Below, piece by piece: positions 33,400 to 44,292 of a stretch of DNA of 64,000 nt. The position numbers were made by a program, and so were the translations under genes. The stretch's first letter is position 1. Every line of letters begins with the position of its first letter. Origin of the DNA: Taxillus chinensis (taxonomy: Eukaryota > Streptophyta > Magnoliopsida > Santalales > Loranthaceae). The notes below the pieces were generated by a model that saw only the letters and a list, made by a program, of their open reading frames with translations, searched no databases and had not been told where the DNA came from. Where the stretch lies: assembly GCA_023512835.1 (NCBI GenBank), contig CM042085.1, positions 34,072,312 through 34,136,311 of the forward strand, in the 5' to 3' direction.

Positions 33400-34805
33400 C
33401 CTCAGGATAAGGAGGTTGTCGTAGTGGTGGCCCAAGCATCCGGGGACATTCAACTTCGCCTTGGAGATTTTCCACCAGGAGAAGGCCACAAAGTAGAACA
33501 TGTCATCATAGAAGATTAGTTGGACTACACTAAGGAGGTACGAGACGATATGGAGCTGGTGGTCAGACGAAAGGAAAAGCATCTATATATAGCAGTTTGG
33601 GGATTTGCTCCATGTGACCGAGTTACTAGCCGACAAGGATATGCTTAGGGCAGCAACATATTTCTGGGAGCCTCGATAGCAGTGTTTTGACTTCAACAGC
33701 GTAGATCTTGTTCCGACCATAGAAGAATACAGAAGATTACTAGATATCGCAGTTGAAGGAAACAAAAGGAAGATTTATCTACCGGAGCCCAGAAGATCAT
33801 GTCGAAGGGCCTTTGCTGAGATAATGGGAAAGCCAATATGGGACTCAACAATGGCCACAATGTATGGTGGGCGAGAATATCTTCCATGGGAAACAATCAA
33901 AGGAATGATACATACCACAACAGAAGCAGGGGCGCACAAGTTGCTTACACTTTACGAGCAAGTCATTTTCCCGAGGATACCAGCCCACATTGTTGGAGCA
34001 ATTGTGGATTTGGTCTAGCAGCTACTCAAAGGATGTGACCCTACTCCTGCTATATTGGCCGAAACCATTCGATCTCTTACTTATCTAAGGAGTAAGGGAT
34101 CAAGGGAGTTCATGGGATGCCTGCCTCTCCTATGCACCGGTGCAAGGTCATTTCCCTTGTAGTGTTCCTCGCTTTCTTGCTGTTTACCTGGTGCCAGCCA
34201 CGACACTACTGGATATTCTGCTCAGCAAATGGAGCTTACCTAAAGGCTTTGAAGACTGGAGCAAGAAGTTAGAGAACCTCATAGAAGTGGACATTACCTA
34301 GACTACTCCTTAGATACCGGTGGTCTCTATGACTTATAGCTGCGGGGATTATAATTGGGTTCCACTCTTAGGTCCTTGGGGAGGAACTTTATATACACCA
34401 CTGCAAGGTGGAAGACAGGTCGGGCATCATCAGATTATTCCGATGCTGTTTGGCGTGGAAGATTGTGACTTCACTTACAGTAGAACCATGCTTGTGAAAA
34501 AAGGCAAAAAGATGTATGAGGCATGGTCCACCCCACACAAGATCCAGCCCAACAATCCAAAACCTGGTGTTTATCCCTACATACATATCTTAGAGGGCAC
34601 AACACAAGCCACGGTTAACTACAGACATGAGAGCTGTCCTCCTGGGAGAATCATACTCTAAGGCGGTAGATGCAAAGGCTAGAAGCATCTCTAGAAGGAG
34701 CTTTGCAGAGGTTGCAACTGAGGGAAAAACATATCGAGACCACATTGAAGTAGAGGGAGGAAACAAGTGAGCCACCACCCCAAAGGAAGAGGCGTCGTGC
34801 TACTT
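33400..34805 (+). pseudogene. Ogre-type ORF1 of F
   Basis: A broken frame upstream of gag shows, in order, ATYFWEPR, VDLVPTIEEYRRLL, YLPEPRRSC, LTLYEQVIFP, AILAETIRSL and GCLPLL, then a second block with SCGDYNWVPLLGPWGG and GVYPYIHI. These follow the pattern of the large ORF1 protein that precedes gag in Ogre elements (the DUF7745-type family). A charged tail (about 34660-34790) looks coiled-coil-like. There are several stops (for example within WEPR*QCF and near 34016) and frame changes. The role of ORF1 in Ogre is unknown. Confidence 0.7.
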
Positions 34806-35094
34806 AGGAGACGATTGGAAGAATGCTTTAAGACAACGTAGTGGTAGCTTTCATTTCACATGGCATTTCAGCATTATATGTTTGTATTGTGTGTTTTTTT
34901 GAAATGATTGCAATAAATTTGTTTGTTATCTAACCCTTCCTCATTCGTGCATACATTCCATACATACATGCATATAAAGCAAATCAAAAAGCAAATAAAC
35001 ATTACCTTATATTCAGGTGGGTAACTGCCTTTCCCTAGGATTACGCACTCTTACAATCTCAGATCATGACGAAATCAGGTATCACAGCCACAAC
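34806..35094 (+). other. F spacer between ORF1 and gag
   Basis: AT-rich, with TTTGTATTGTGTG and AATAAATTTG, no reading frame. A pyrimidine-rich GTATTGTGTGTTTTTTT lies near 34883. In Ogre this is inter-ORF sequence. Confidence 0.5.
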
Positions 35095-37370
35095 CGATGG
35101 CAGAAGAAGTAGAGAACAGACTCACTAGTTTAGAACAGTCATAACAAGCCCTACCGGGGCAAATGGCCTTGATGATGGATATGCTCACCAAGTTGACTGA
35201 AGAAAGAGAAAGAATTTCGACAGGGGGAACTACCAATCACCATGAAGAGCAGGGACAAGAGGCCGTTCAGCTGCCCAACCTGGCTCCAAGCCAGGCACCC
35301 ACATACCATCCTGCTATAAGACAACCTCCAACCCCAAATCAAACTCACTTCACTATGCAGGACCGGGAACCGTAATGGAAGCAAGTGGGATCCCCAGTTC
35401 TCCAAAAAACATTGAGTCTCCCGCTCTAAGACGTCTAAAGGAAAGATTGAAAGTCATAGAGGGCATCGACAGCTATGGTATGACCAGCCCGTAAGACTTA
35501 TGTTTAGTCCCCGGAGTGGTGCTTCCCCCGATATTCAAAATGCCTGAGTTTGAGAAGTTTAACGGGACCTAGTGTCCAAAGACACATCTAGCCATGTATT
35601 GTCAAAAGATGGCTGCTTATGTTGGTGAAGACAAACTCCTCATGCATTGCTTCCAGGAAAACCTAACTGGGGCATCCCTTCGCTAGTACTTTCAGTTGGA
35701 TGGTAACCGCATCAAGACATAGAAAGAATTAGCCACATCCTTCTTGGCACTACAAGCACGTCACCGAGTTAGCATTGGATCAGCTAACCCTGCAGTCCTT
35801 AGAAAAGGGGTCCGACGAAAGTTTCAAGGATTATGCACAGAGATGGAGAGAGACTGCTGTGGAGGTCCAACCTCCCCTTACAGAAAGAGAACTCACTACT
35901 CTATTCATCAACACGCTGAAAGGCATTTATTATGAGAAGTTGATTGGAAATGTCTCTAGTAGTTTCGCGGACTTAGTCGCATCTGGGGAACGTGTTGAAA
36001 TCGGGATTAAAGGTGGAAAGCTAAAGGGTGATGTGGTAGAGACATCAAAAAGGTCTCAACCACCGCCAAAGAAGAAAGAAGGTGAGACTAACCTCGTATA
36101 TCAATCAAACCCGGTGATACAACTGACATTCTACCAAGCATCAGGGTACTACTGAGGATCACCAGTGGCCGCTTATGCTGCACCTGCACCACCTCCCCAA
36201 TTAATGCCATACTTGCCGCAAGGAGGGGTTCCATTTCCACATCCAATGGCACCTAACCTGTTTCAACCAAGAGCACCATACCCAGAGCAACCAAGGGCAG
36301 CAACTCAGGAAGGACCTTGAGCCTCATTCCAAGGACACGGGCAATCGAGGGCCCAGGACCCGGCTGCAGGAGTGAAGCGAGGCTCCTCGTCGGCCCGCAA
36401 TAAGAGTTTGATCCCATTCCAATGACATACGCTGAACTATACCCCAAGCTTTTAGAAGCAAGGCTGGTACTCCCTACACCCTTGGGAGAAATACGGACTA
36501 CTCCCCCGACTTGGTATAAACCAGATGCCAGATGTGAGTATCATGCTGGTGGAGTAGGAAATGATATTGAAAACTGCATCGCATTCAAGAGGAAGGTCCA
36601 TGCTTTGAAAGATGCAAATTGGTTAGATTTTTCCACCATGACGGGGACGCCAAATGTGAACAGCAACGCTCTCCTCGAACACTGCAATAATGTTGCTAGA
36701 ATCGAGACTGAAGGACGGCTGGAGAAGGTCTCTTAAGTACAAATGGAGAAGACATATTTGTTTACCCTACTACAGGAACATGGGTTTATACTCGCTAAAG
36801 ATACACCAGGAGGCAGGAAAGGGAACAGATAGGGAGAAACAATGTCCTTATCACAAGATGTCACGGGGACATGACATCGAACAATGTAGCGAGTTCGCTA
36901 GCATGGTACAAAAGCTCATGGACCAAAGGATGATCGAATTCTCCAGGGAAGGGATAGACAATCAAAGCCACATGATCCAAGGAGACATGTCATACAAATC
37001 ATCATGGGTGCCAACACCCCATGTCTTGAACGTTAAGAGTCTAGAAATCCCACTACTACCACATGGGATCAGGCCTTTCACTATACATGATGCAAATATG
37101 GTGCCGGACAAGAAGGCAAAAATAGAAATTTCGCAACTACCTCATGGAATTACGCTTCTCACCATACGTGTTCCTACCCCTTTCCCTTACAAGACAGACA
37201 AAGCAGTCCCATGGAACTACAACTGTGAAGTAGTCCAGGGAGCCACCTCAACACAAAAGAAAACTAGGAGCAATTGGGCTTATGCCCCTGATATGGCTGA
37301 AAAGGCAAGGAAAGAAAAAAGCTGCAGAATCGGACATTGAGCCAACAATGGAGGCCACAAAGAAAGGAGC
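35095..37370 (+). pseudogene. F gag pseudogene
   Basis: Starts MAEEVENRLTSLEQS (ATG about 35098) and goes into a coiled-coil-like N-terminus (MALMMDMLTKLTEERERI). The capsid domain spans about 35540-36030: KMPEFEKFNGT, THLAMYCQKMAAYVG, LLMHCFQENLTGASL, and after a frameshift SDESFKDYAQRWRETAVEVQPPL, SFADLVASGERVEIGI. The Ogre-type C-terminal region follows (36422-36736) with TYAELYPKLLEA, WYKPDARCEYHAGGVG and CIAFKRKV, then, in another frame, CPYHKMSRGHDIEQCSEF, a zinc-knuckle-like CX2H..HX4C repeat. Stops and shifts are numerous. Product: capsid polyprotein. Confidence 0.82.
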
Positions 37371-37417
37371 ACCGGTCACCTGAAGAAGAGACCATGAAAT
37401 AGAGCGAGTATAACATT

Positions 37418-37963
37418 GTGGATCAATTAAGTCAACAACCGGCTCGCATCTCGTTGCTCTCACTAATGATGGATTCCCAACCTCACCGGGAAGCACTAAT
37501 GAAGGTTCTCAGCCAAGCCTATGTTCCTCCAACCATCTCAGTGGCGAATGTGGATGGACTCACTAGTAACCTCATTATGAACAATGTCATCAGCTTTGGA
37601 GATGACGAGCTGCACCAGGAAGGAAATGGACATATAAAAGCTCTGCACATCACATTTAAATGTAAGGAGCACACCATAGCTCGAGTACTTATCAACAACG
37701 GCTCTGCCTTGAACATTATGCCCTTACATATACTGCAACAACTGCCGGTCGACGCATCCTATATGCGGCCTTGTACAATGAAGGTATGGGCATTCGATGG
37801 AGGCAAACGTGATGTGGTGGGAACTCTGGACATTCCACTCCTAATTAGGCCAGCGACTTTTATGGTGGAATTTCAGGTGATGGACATTACGCCCTACTAT
37901 AGTTGTTTATTGGGAAGAACTTGGATCCACATGGCAGGAGCAGTGCCGTCAAGCCTCCACTAA
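37418..37963 (+). pseudogene. F aspartic protease
   Basis: A 181-codon open segment contains the Ogre/Tat protease: RVLINNGSALNIMP, then GTLDIPLLI, MDITPYYSCLLGRTWIHMAGAVPSSLH. The active-site triplet, normally Asp-x-Gly/Ser after the Leu-Ile, reads INNGS, so the catalytic Asp appears replaced by Asn (one G-to-A change). The start is uncertain because it was part of the polyprotein. Confidence 0.85.
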
Positions 37964-38431
37964 AAGATGAAATTTGTGATGGGGGACCAACTCATTTGCA
38001 TCTCTGGAGAGACAAGTTTCCTCGTCCCATAGCCAGTATCAGTCCCTTATATTGAGAACAACGAGGATGTGCCAGAATGTTCTTATCGGGCTTTTGAGAT
38101 GGTGAATGTCGGTTCTACCCCAAACTATTATCTCTCGAAGGCTGCAAGAATGGTTGCGGTCACCATGATCAAACATGGATACAAACCAGGGCAAGGATTA
38201 GGCCCAAAGGCTCAAGGAATCCGGAAACCATTGAGCATCCGTGAAAATACCGAGAAGTTTGGGCTAGGCTACGTGCCTACAAGGGCCGACAAACAGGAGG
38301 GAAGCTGCCAAAAAGAGGGAAATCAGAATGGTAAGGTTACAAAAAAGGCCAATACACGAAGAAAAGAGGAGCTTTCCCCCTTTACATGTTACCTTCCTGG
38401 AGTGGAGGCTTTATCCACAAAGCCAAGCTGA
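37964..38431 (+). pseudogene. F G-patch domain
   Basis: A segment from about 38069 with AARMVAVTMIKHGYKPGQGLGPKAQGI matches the G-patch glycine pattern (GYKPGQGLG..AQGI). G-patch domains, usually RNA-binding, are a known addition in Tat/Ogre polyproteins after the protease. It continues with ENTEKFGLGYVPTRAD and a Lys-rich tail and ends in TGA at 38429-38431. Confidence 0.85.
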
Positions 38432-38439
38432 AATCGAGA

Positions 38440-38745
38440 CTGGGACCGTAGCTCCATTAGACACGAGATGAGCATGCACCGAGTGAGATGGTTCTAGTGG
38501 TGTGAGAGGATCCCAACCAACCGTTGAACAATTAGACCGGCCTGGACCTCCCCATAATGTAATGCTTAAGGGGTCAACGAGATTTAATGTATTCTATTTT
38601 AATGTCTTTTGAAGCTGTGAACATTTGTTTTTATTAAAAGCTTTCCAATAAAATGTACTTTTTTAAATCTTTTATGGCGCATTCCATTCATAACATATGC
38701 ATATCATATTTGGTTACCAACTTGTCATTCTGTTATAAGCAGGTA
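38440..38745 (+). other. Intron-like gap between G-patch and RT in F
   Basis: About 300 bases are rich in stops in all frames and become AT-rich toward the right (TTTTTATTAAAAGC, TTTTTTAAATC). The right edge is a strong 3' splice-like site: pyrimidine-rich sequence then TGTTATAAGCAG at about 38743, followed by GTATCACAATG at the start of the RT polyprotein. Ogre elements are known to carry an intron at this place. The donor site is not certain. Confidence 0.6.
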
Positions 38746-39845
38746 TCACAATGTCAATGAAAACATAGTATGCGAAAGTGAAATGAGACGCCTAAGGTTT
38801 GACCAAAGTCCAAACTGGGAGCAGCTAGTGTTTGAAGCTAATGAGAATGAGGTAGAGACAACCGAGCTACCGGGAGAGATCATACGCCTGTTGGAAAGGG
38901 ACAATCGCTTGTCCATTCCAAGTGAAGACCCAGTAGAAACAGTGAATATGGGGACGACAACTGAACCATGAGAATTGAGGGTACGGTCCTTGATAGCTAC
39001 TGACATCAAGAAGCAAGTAATCGAGTTGTTAAGGAGCTGCATCGACGTTTTTGCATGGTCATACCAAGATATGCTGGGATTAGACACAGACATAGTGCAG
39101 CATCACATACCAGTGAAGCTAGAGTGCAAGCTAGTACAGCAAAAATTGTGAAGAATGAGACCAAAGATGCTACTGAAAATTAAAGAAGAAGTCAAAAAGC
39201 AATGGGACGCAGGTTTCCTAAGTGTCTCCCACTATCCAGAATGGGTGGCCAACGTTGTACTAGTACCGAAAAAAGGAGGCAAAGTCCGCATGTGTGTCGA
39301 TTATAGAGATCTGAACTGGGCCAGTCCGAAAGATAACTTTCCGCTTCCTTATATTGATACCCTGGTCGATAATACAGCAAAACACGCTCTGCTCTCATTC
39401 ATGGATGGATTCTCAGGCTATAATCAGATTCGCGTGGCCCCCGAACACAAGGAGAGGACCACATTTATGACACTTGGGGCATATTCCGTTATAATGTGAT
39501 GCCTTTTGGTCTGAAGAATGCAGGGGCAACCTATCAGCGAGCCATGGTGACCCTATTCCATGATATGATGCATAAAGAAGTCGAAGTATATGTGGATGAC
39601 ATGATAGCCAAATCGTGGAGCACTGAAGATAATATTGAAGTACTCCGTAAGCTTTTCAACATGCCACGGAAATATCAGCTCAAATTAAACCCCGAAAAAT
39701 GCACTTTTAGAGCCATGTCGGGAAAACTGTTAGGCTTCATCGTGAGCCAAAAAGGAGTAGAAGTTGATCCAGATAAAGTTCGAGCTATCCAGGAGATGCC
39801 CCACCACGAACTATCAAGGAGGTCAGAGGATTCCTCAAGCGGTTG
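38746..39845 (+). pseudogene. F reverse transcriptase
   Basis: Begins with LERDNRLSIPSED and, after a TGA at 38969-38971, VIELLRSCIDVFAWSYQDMLGLD, the usual Tat RT lead-in. A TGA near 39149 precedes RPKMLLKIKEEVKKQWDAGFL. The RT core is SHYPEWVANVVLVPKKGGKVRMCVDYRDLN, DNFPLPYID and SFMDGFSGYNQIRVAP. A frameshift near 39470 leads to MPFGLKNAGATYQRAM and the catalytic YVDDMIAKSW, then LLGFIVSQKGVEVDPDKV. The frame breaks again at 39845. Confidence 0.9.
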
Positions 39846-40300
39846 AATTACATTACCCGATTAATTTCACAATTGACAGCCACTTGTGAACACATTTTCA
39901 AGACTTTACGAAAGAACAATCCATAAATTTGGAATGACAAGTGTCAAGTATCTTTTAAAAGGATTAAACAATATCTTTCGAATCCACCTGTTTTGGTCCC
40001 ACCAGTACTAGACAGACCTCTGATCTTATACTTGACTGTTTAGGAATCCTCAATGGGTTGTGTCCTAGGGCAACATGATTTCACAGGCAAGAAGGAGCAG
40101 GCCATTTATTATCTCAGTAAAAAGCTCACCATCAATGAAGAGAACTATACACCGTTGGAAAAGACATGTTCTGCCCTTGTGTGGATAACAAGACGATTAA
40201 GGCAATACACTCTTTATCATACAACATGGCTGATTTCGAGGCATGATTCACTCAAGTACCTTTTAGAATAACCATCCATTTCCAGAAGAATCGCCAAATG
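39846..40300 (+). pseudogene. F first RNase H
   Basis: After several frame breaks a standard gypsy RNase H is visible: SMGCVLGQHDFTGKKEQAIYYLSKKL and NEENYTPLEKTCSALVW, then RLRQYTLYHTTWLIS and LKYLLE. The first catalytic Asp region around 40020 is damaged. Confidence 0.78.
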
Positions 40301-40310
40301 GCAGCTGATC

Positions 40311-40709
40311 TTGTCGGAATATGATATCATCTACGTGCCTCAAAAAGCTATAAAAGGAAGTGCAATAGCTGATTACTTGGCAGACAAAGTGCTAGAAGAC
40401 TATGAGCCCATGACTATTGGCTTTCCAGATGAGCACATCAATATCATTACGGCCAAAGTATTAGACATATGGACGATGTGGTTTGATGAAGCCTCTAGCC
40501 TCTTAGGACACGGTGTTGAGGCCATCCTGATATCCCCAAAAGGTGAACATTTCCCGATGGCATCCAAGTTAACCTTCCCTTGTACCAACAATGTAGCGGA
40601 ATATGAGGCTTGTGTGATAGGACTTCAAGAAGCAATTAACAAAGGAATCAAAAAATTACAAGTGTTTGACGATTCTGCAGTTATCATTTTTCAAATAAAG
40701 GGAGAATGA
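40311..40709 (+). pseudogene. F second (archaeal-type) RNase H
   Basis: A 132-codon open segment starts with the first RNase H tail (YDIIYVPQKAIKGSAIADYLAD). It then has a second RNase H: MWFDEASSLLGHGVEAILISP, CTNNVAEYEACVIGLQEAI, LQVFDDSAVIIFQIKGE. The D, E and D catalytic positions are recognisable. Double RNase H, the second of archaeal type, defines the Tat clade. It stops with TGA at 40707-40709. Confidence 0.85.
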
Positions 40710-41660
40710 GAGACTTGAAACCACAAATTAATCCCATATCAGAAGCATGTTGCAGAGTTAGCCGAGCAATTCAAAGACATCACATTCGAGCATATGCCCA
40801 GGGAATACAATCAGATTCCTAATGCGCTGGCCACTCTAGCCTCCCTCCTTCGACTAAACATAAAGTTGGAACTCCAATCGTTCAATATCCTTATACAAGA
40901 TACTCCTGCATATTGTATGGCCATTGAGGAAAATACCAAGGAAAAGCCCTGGTTTGATGACATCAGATAGTATTTGCTTAAGCAACAATACCCAGTAGAG
41001 GCCTCTGAGTCTGATAAAGGAAATATCCGAAGGTCGGCATCCAATTATTACCTTGATGGACCAATTCTATATAAGCTAAATCATGACATGGTGTTATTAC
41101 GGTGTGTGGCAAAACAAGAGTCGGCATAGATAATGAAAGAAGTGCACGAAGGGGAATGTGGTTCACATGCTAACGGACATGCATTAACGAGACAAATCAT
41201 GCGAATGGGCTATTACTGGGTCACCATGGAAAAAGATTGTATCAAATATGTGCACAAATGCCTCAAGTGTCAAATTTATGGCGATAAGATCAAAGTACCT
41301 CCGTCAAAAATGCATGTGATGGTTTCCCCATGGCCGTTCTCGCTTTGGGGCACCGATATGATTGGACCAATCTCGCCAAAAGCATCCAATGGTCACCGCT
41401 TCATCTTAGTGGCCATTGATTATTTCACCAAGTGGGTAGAAGCAGCATCCTATGCTAATGTCACACAAGTTGTGGTGCTTAAATTTATGCGAAGCAACAT
41501 TATATGTCAATACGGGCTTCCTGAGCAGATCATAACAGACAATGTCGCCAATCTGAACAGTCGGATGATGGATAAGTTGTGTGAAACATACAAAATCCAA
41601 CACCACAACTCGACTCCCTATCGCCCCAAGATGAATGGAGCAGTTAAAGCAGCCAATAAG
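40710..41660 (+). pseudogene. F integrase, truncated by Copia H
   Basis: The zinc domain HEGECGSHANG to CLKCQIYGD is at about 41140-41285. The core has WGTDMIGPISP and ITDNVANLNS. The third catalytic position reads NGAVKAANK where Tat integrases have Glu after NGAV, a Lys by one base change. Four codons later, at 41660, the sequence switches to the Copia H LTR (TGTTGTTCCCG). The C-terminal third and everything after it are missing from the window. Confidence 0.88.
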
Positions 41661-42083
41661 TGTTGTTCCCGCGAGGTTGAGTTGTCATTGTTGTCAACAT
41701 GATGCAGGAAGCAGAATTTGCAGGGTCGAAGGTTTGGGTTGAAGATCCGTACTTGGTTGGATAACTTCGTAGAGTGATCTCTTAGAGTGAGCTCGTAGAG
41801 GGAGTCTACCTATCAACGTAGATCTGTAGGTCGTAGACCGGGCGACTCGAAGGTCAAAGGTTGTAGACTATGAGACCGAGGGCTTGAAGCACCCTTGAAG
41901 AGGCACAGGGTCGAAGCCTCGAAGGGCCATAGGGTCGAAGGGTCATAGTTTCACAGACCCAAGGTGCAGAAAGGTGAAGAGCCGCGTCTCACAGACTCAA
42001 AGCAAAGACTCGTAGAGTTCTAGCATGCAAGGTCATAGAGTCGAAGCTCGTAGGGTCGTAGATTGAAGCTCGCAGGGTCATAG
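41661..42083 (+). repeat. 5' LTR of Copia H, part 1
   Basis: Starts TGTTGTTCCCGCGAGG. It holds many CTCGTAGAG, GGTCGAAG and GGTCATAG words like those in the LTR of G but not alignable base by base. It is interrupted at CATAG (42079-42083) by element B. Confidence 0.82.
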
Positions 42084-42594
42084 TGTCACACCCCGGATTT
42101 CCAACCCGAGGAAACCGGTACATGACTCCCCTTTTACCCACACGGAGGGCAAATGGGTTAGGATACAAACCAAGAATATTACATTTTAAACATCCACCAC
42201 ACATTCAAGAAAGTAATGTTCATAAAAGCAATCCAAACCAGTTTATTACAACAAAATCCTTTCCAATCCCATCCCCACTGAGGTTACATCAATTCCCATA
42301 AAAAAACAAAACATAAATGGAAGAGAGTAAAATAATTATGGTCTTCCACCTTGGTGTATCCACCTAACGCCTGTAAGTCCCTGGAAAACAAGCAAACACA
42401 GTAGGAGGGGTGAGCAACCACAACTCGGTAGGGATCAAGTCTCCCCAACCCTTCCCATGCTCCTAGCGGCTACATGCATGTGCACAGGTGTAGTGACGTG
42501 ACAATATTAGCAAAAAGAAAATAAAACATCACACAAGTGGGCGTAACCCCAGCCCTGACCCACACCTGGCTAACAAAACACATCTCAAGCAAGT

Positions 42595-42722
42595 AGTTTA
42601 ACCGCCTCTTCAGGCCACTGATTTAACCGCCTCTCAAGCAAAGTAGTTTAACCACCTCTTCAGGCCACTGGTTTAACCGCCTCTCAGGCAAAGTAGTTTA
42701 ACCGCCTCTTCAGGCCAGATAG
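42595..42722 (-). repeat. Minisatellite in the B 3' LTR (TTTAACCGCCTCT units)
   Basis: Three imperfect units of about 43-47 bp alternate AGTTTAACCGCCTCTTCAGG and GTTTAACCGCCTCTCAGG. The partner LTR has the same array at about 58883-59012. It occupies the LTR position where relatives carry other minisatellites. Confidence 0.85.
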
Positions 42723-43192
42723 CACAATCATGCACACAACACACAACACGGTCACTCAAGCATAAAACCAAACACTTGGTGTGCACCCGTTCACAAGTGC
42801 ACAAACCCAGCCATTCAGGTCATAGAACAAACACCCAGCATACATACATACACTAAATCACAAGTCCAGCCACACAGACATATTACCAAACACGTAATGG
42901 GCATATACACACAGCTATATTCACACAGGCATTTCATCGAACATATAGCATGTAACAACAGAATCACACCAAAATGCCACTGAAGGCCAACATCCATATA
43001 GGAGATCACACCTATATGGATTACATATGTATATATAAACAGATATAACTCTACAATCTGCCCTAGAACCCTAGGACAGAGGAGGATTTAGGAAGAACAG
43101 AACCCCTACCTTGTATGTTCTCCTGCTCCCGCTTCCACGCAAGACTCCGACCACCCACGCAAGACGCTCCGACAGCCACCAGAAGCTCTCCT

Positions 43193-43231
<39 letters not shown>

Positions 43232-43283
43232 GACGGCTGGTGGAGCAACAAACCCTAAACCTAAAACAGAGGGGCTTCTCCTC

Positions 43284-43400
43284 CTTATATAGACAACACA
43301 ACATCAAAACGACGTAGTTTTGATTAAGTGAATCCCAGCATCAAAACGACGTAGTTTTGATTAAGTGAATCCCCGCATAAAAACGACGTAGTTTTGATGG
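43284..43400 (-). promoter_or_regulatory. B 3' LTR promoter: three ACGT palindromes and a TATA box
   Basis: On the minus strand, three copies of AAAACTACGTCGTTTT-type palindrome (near 43399-43378, 43361-43341 and 43325-43303) precede TATATAAG (43291-43284). A GA-repeat leader follows (43229-43197). The first copy has TTTTTATG in its right arm. Confidence 0.6.
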
Positions 43401-43963
43401 AACAAGCTATGACCTTCTCACATCCATACATACCAAAATATTCACAATTCCAACATGGTCCTTTGGGAAAAGATGATTAGAATGACAAAACCAAGATAAC
43501 CATGCAAAAACATGCTTGCATGCCAATTTGAACGCCAATTCCCCAATTGACGTGCAGCTCCAAATGCACTCAAACTTCACCCCAAGCCTCCTTGCATCTT
43601 GTAGAGGTCTAGGAAGCAAAAATATGCTTGCACGTGAAATGGGTGAATTCACGTGCAGCTCCAAATGCTCTGAAATTTCTGTGGTAGATAGAGGACCTCA
43701 TTCTAAGAAACTTTTATTCTTGCACGCCAATTGTTTGAGGCCATCTACTAGGTCAAAAGTGAGCTCCAAGATCAGCCAAAACAGACTTAAAACCGCCTGT
43801 ATACGTATAGCATCTTCCTAGGGCATAAAGGTACGTTATCACTTGTCACATGCACCTCCCAAAAGTCCCCTCTTGGGCTCATCTCTTACCTCAAACTTGT
43901 GCACCAACATCTAAGGTGTTTGTGGTTAACTTCATACACACGGGTTACACACGGGTCATTACA

Positions 43964-43980
43964 TCCTCTCCCCCTTAAGA
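43964..43980 (-). other. Polypurine tract of chromovirus B
   Basis: The complement of TCCTCTCCCCCTTAAGA lies directly against the 3' LTR. The same tract is found in A and C. Confidence 0.9.
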
Positions 43981-44292
43981 CTTTTCATCCTCAAAAAGAA
44001 ATGACATACGAGGAAAACAAACACAAGCTACCCATTTGCCACACGGCGAGCCACAACACCCAAATGGGTCATACACCGCGCACAACACATAACAGCACAT
44101 AACAAGGTACCACCATAATCCATAACCACAATAATGCATATAACACATGTCCGCATGTAACAAATACACATCTCAAAACACATCATAAATAAGAACACAT
44201 GTCTTTAAAAGACAATACAAATACACTAAATCGTACACAACTAATACAAGAAAACACATCACTATCCCTTGGCCAACAGCCACCTCCCACGC

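Larger units (their letters stand above)
7875..41660 (+). mobile_element. Ogre/Tat-type Ty3-gypsy retrotransposon 'F' (interrupted, truncated both sides)
   Basis: Recognisable parts in order are: the end of a 5' LTR (to 8521), a primer binding site (8524-8542), leader sequence, ORF1, gag, aspartic protease, G-patch domain, an intron-like gap, RT, RNase H, a second RNase H and most of an integrase. ORF1 upstream of gag, the G-patch and the double RNase H are hallmarks of Tat-clade elements, especially Ogre. Copia G (8760-33009, TSD CATGC) is inserted in the leader. Copia E abuts it on the left, and Copia H cuts the integrase at 41660. Every frame is broken by stops or shifts. Confidence 0.85.
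42084..43963 (-). repeat. 3' LTR of chromovirus B
   Basis: On the minus strand it starts TGTAATGACCCGTGTG (43963) and ends GGGGTGTGACA (42084). It is 1,880 bp, against 1,824 bp for its partner. Part of the difference is one ~38-bp promoter unit (three palindromes here, two in the partner). Confidence 0.94.

Noticed and set aside
42760..43070. Helitron or MITE in the B LTR
   Set aside because: The segment aligns with the partner LTR and with C and the solo LTR; no independent termini or TSD.
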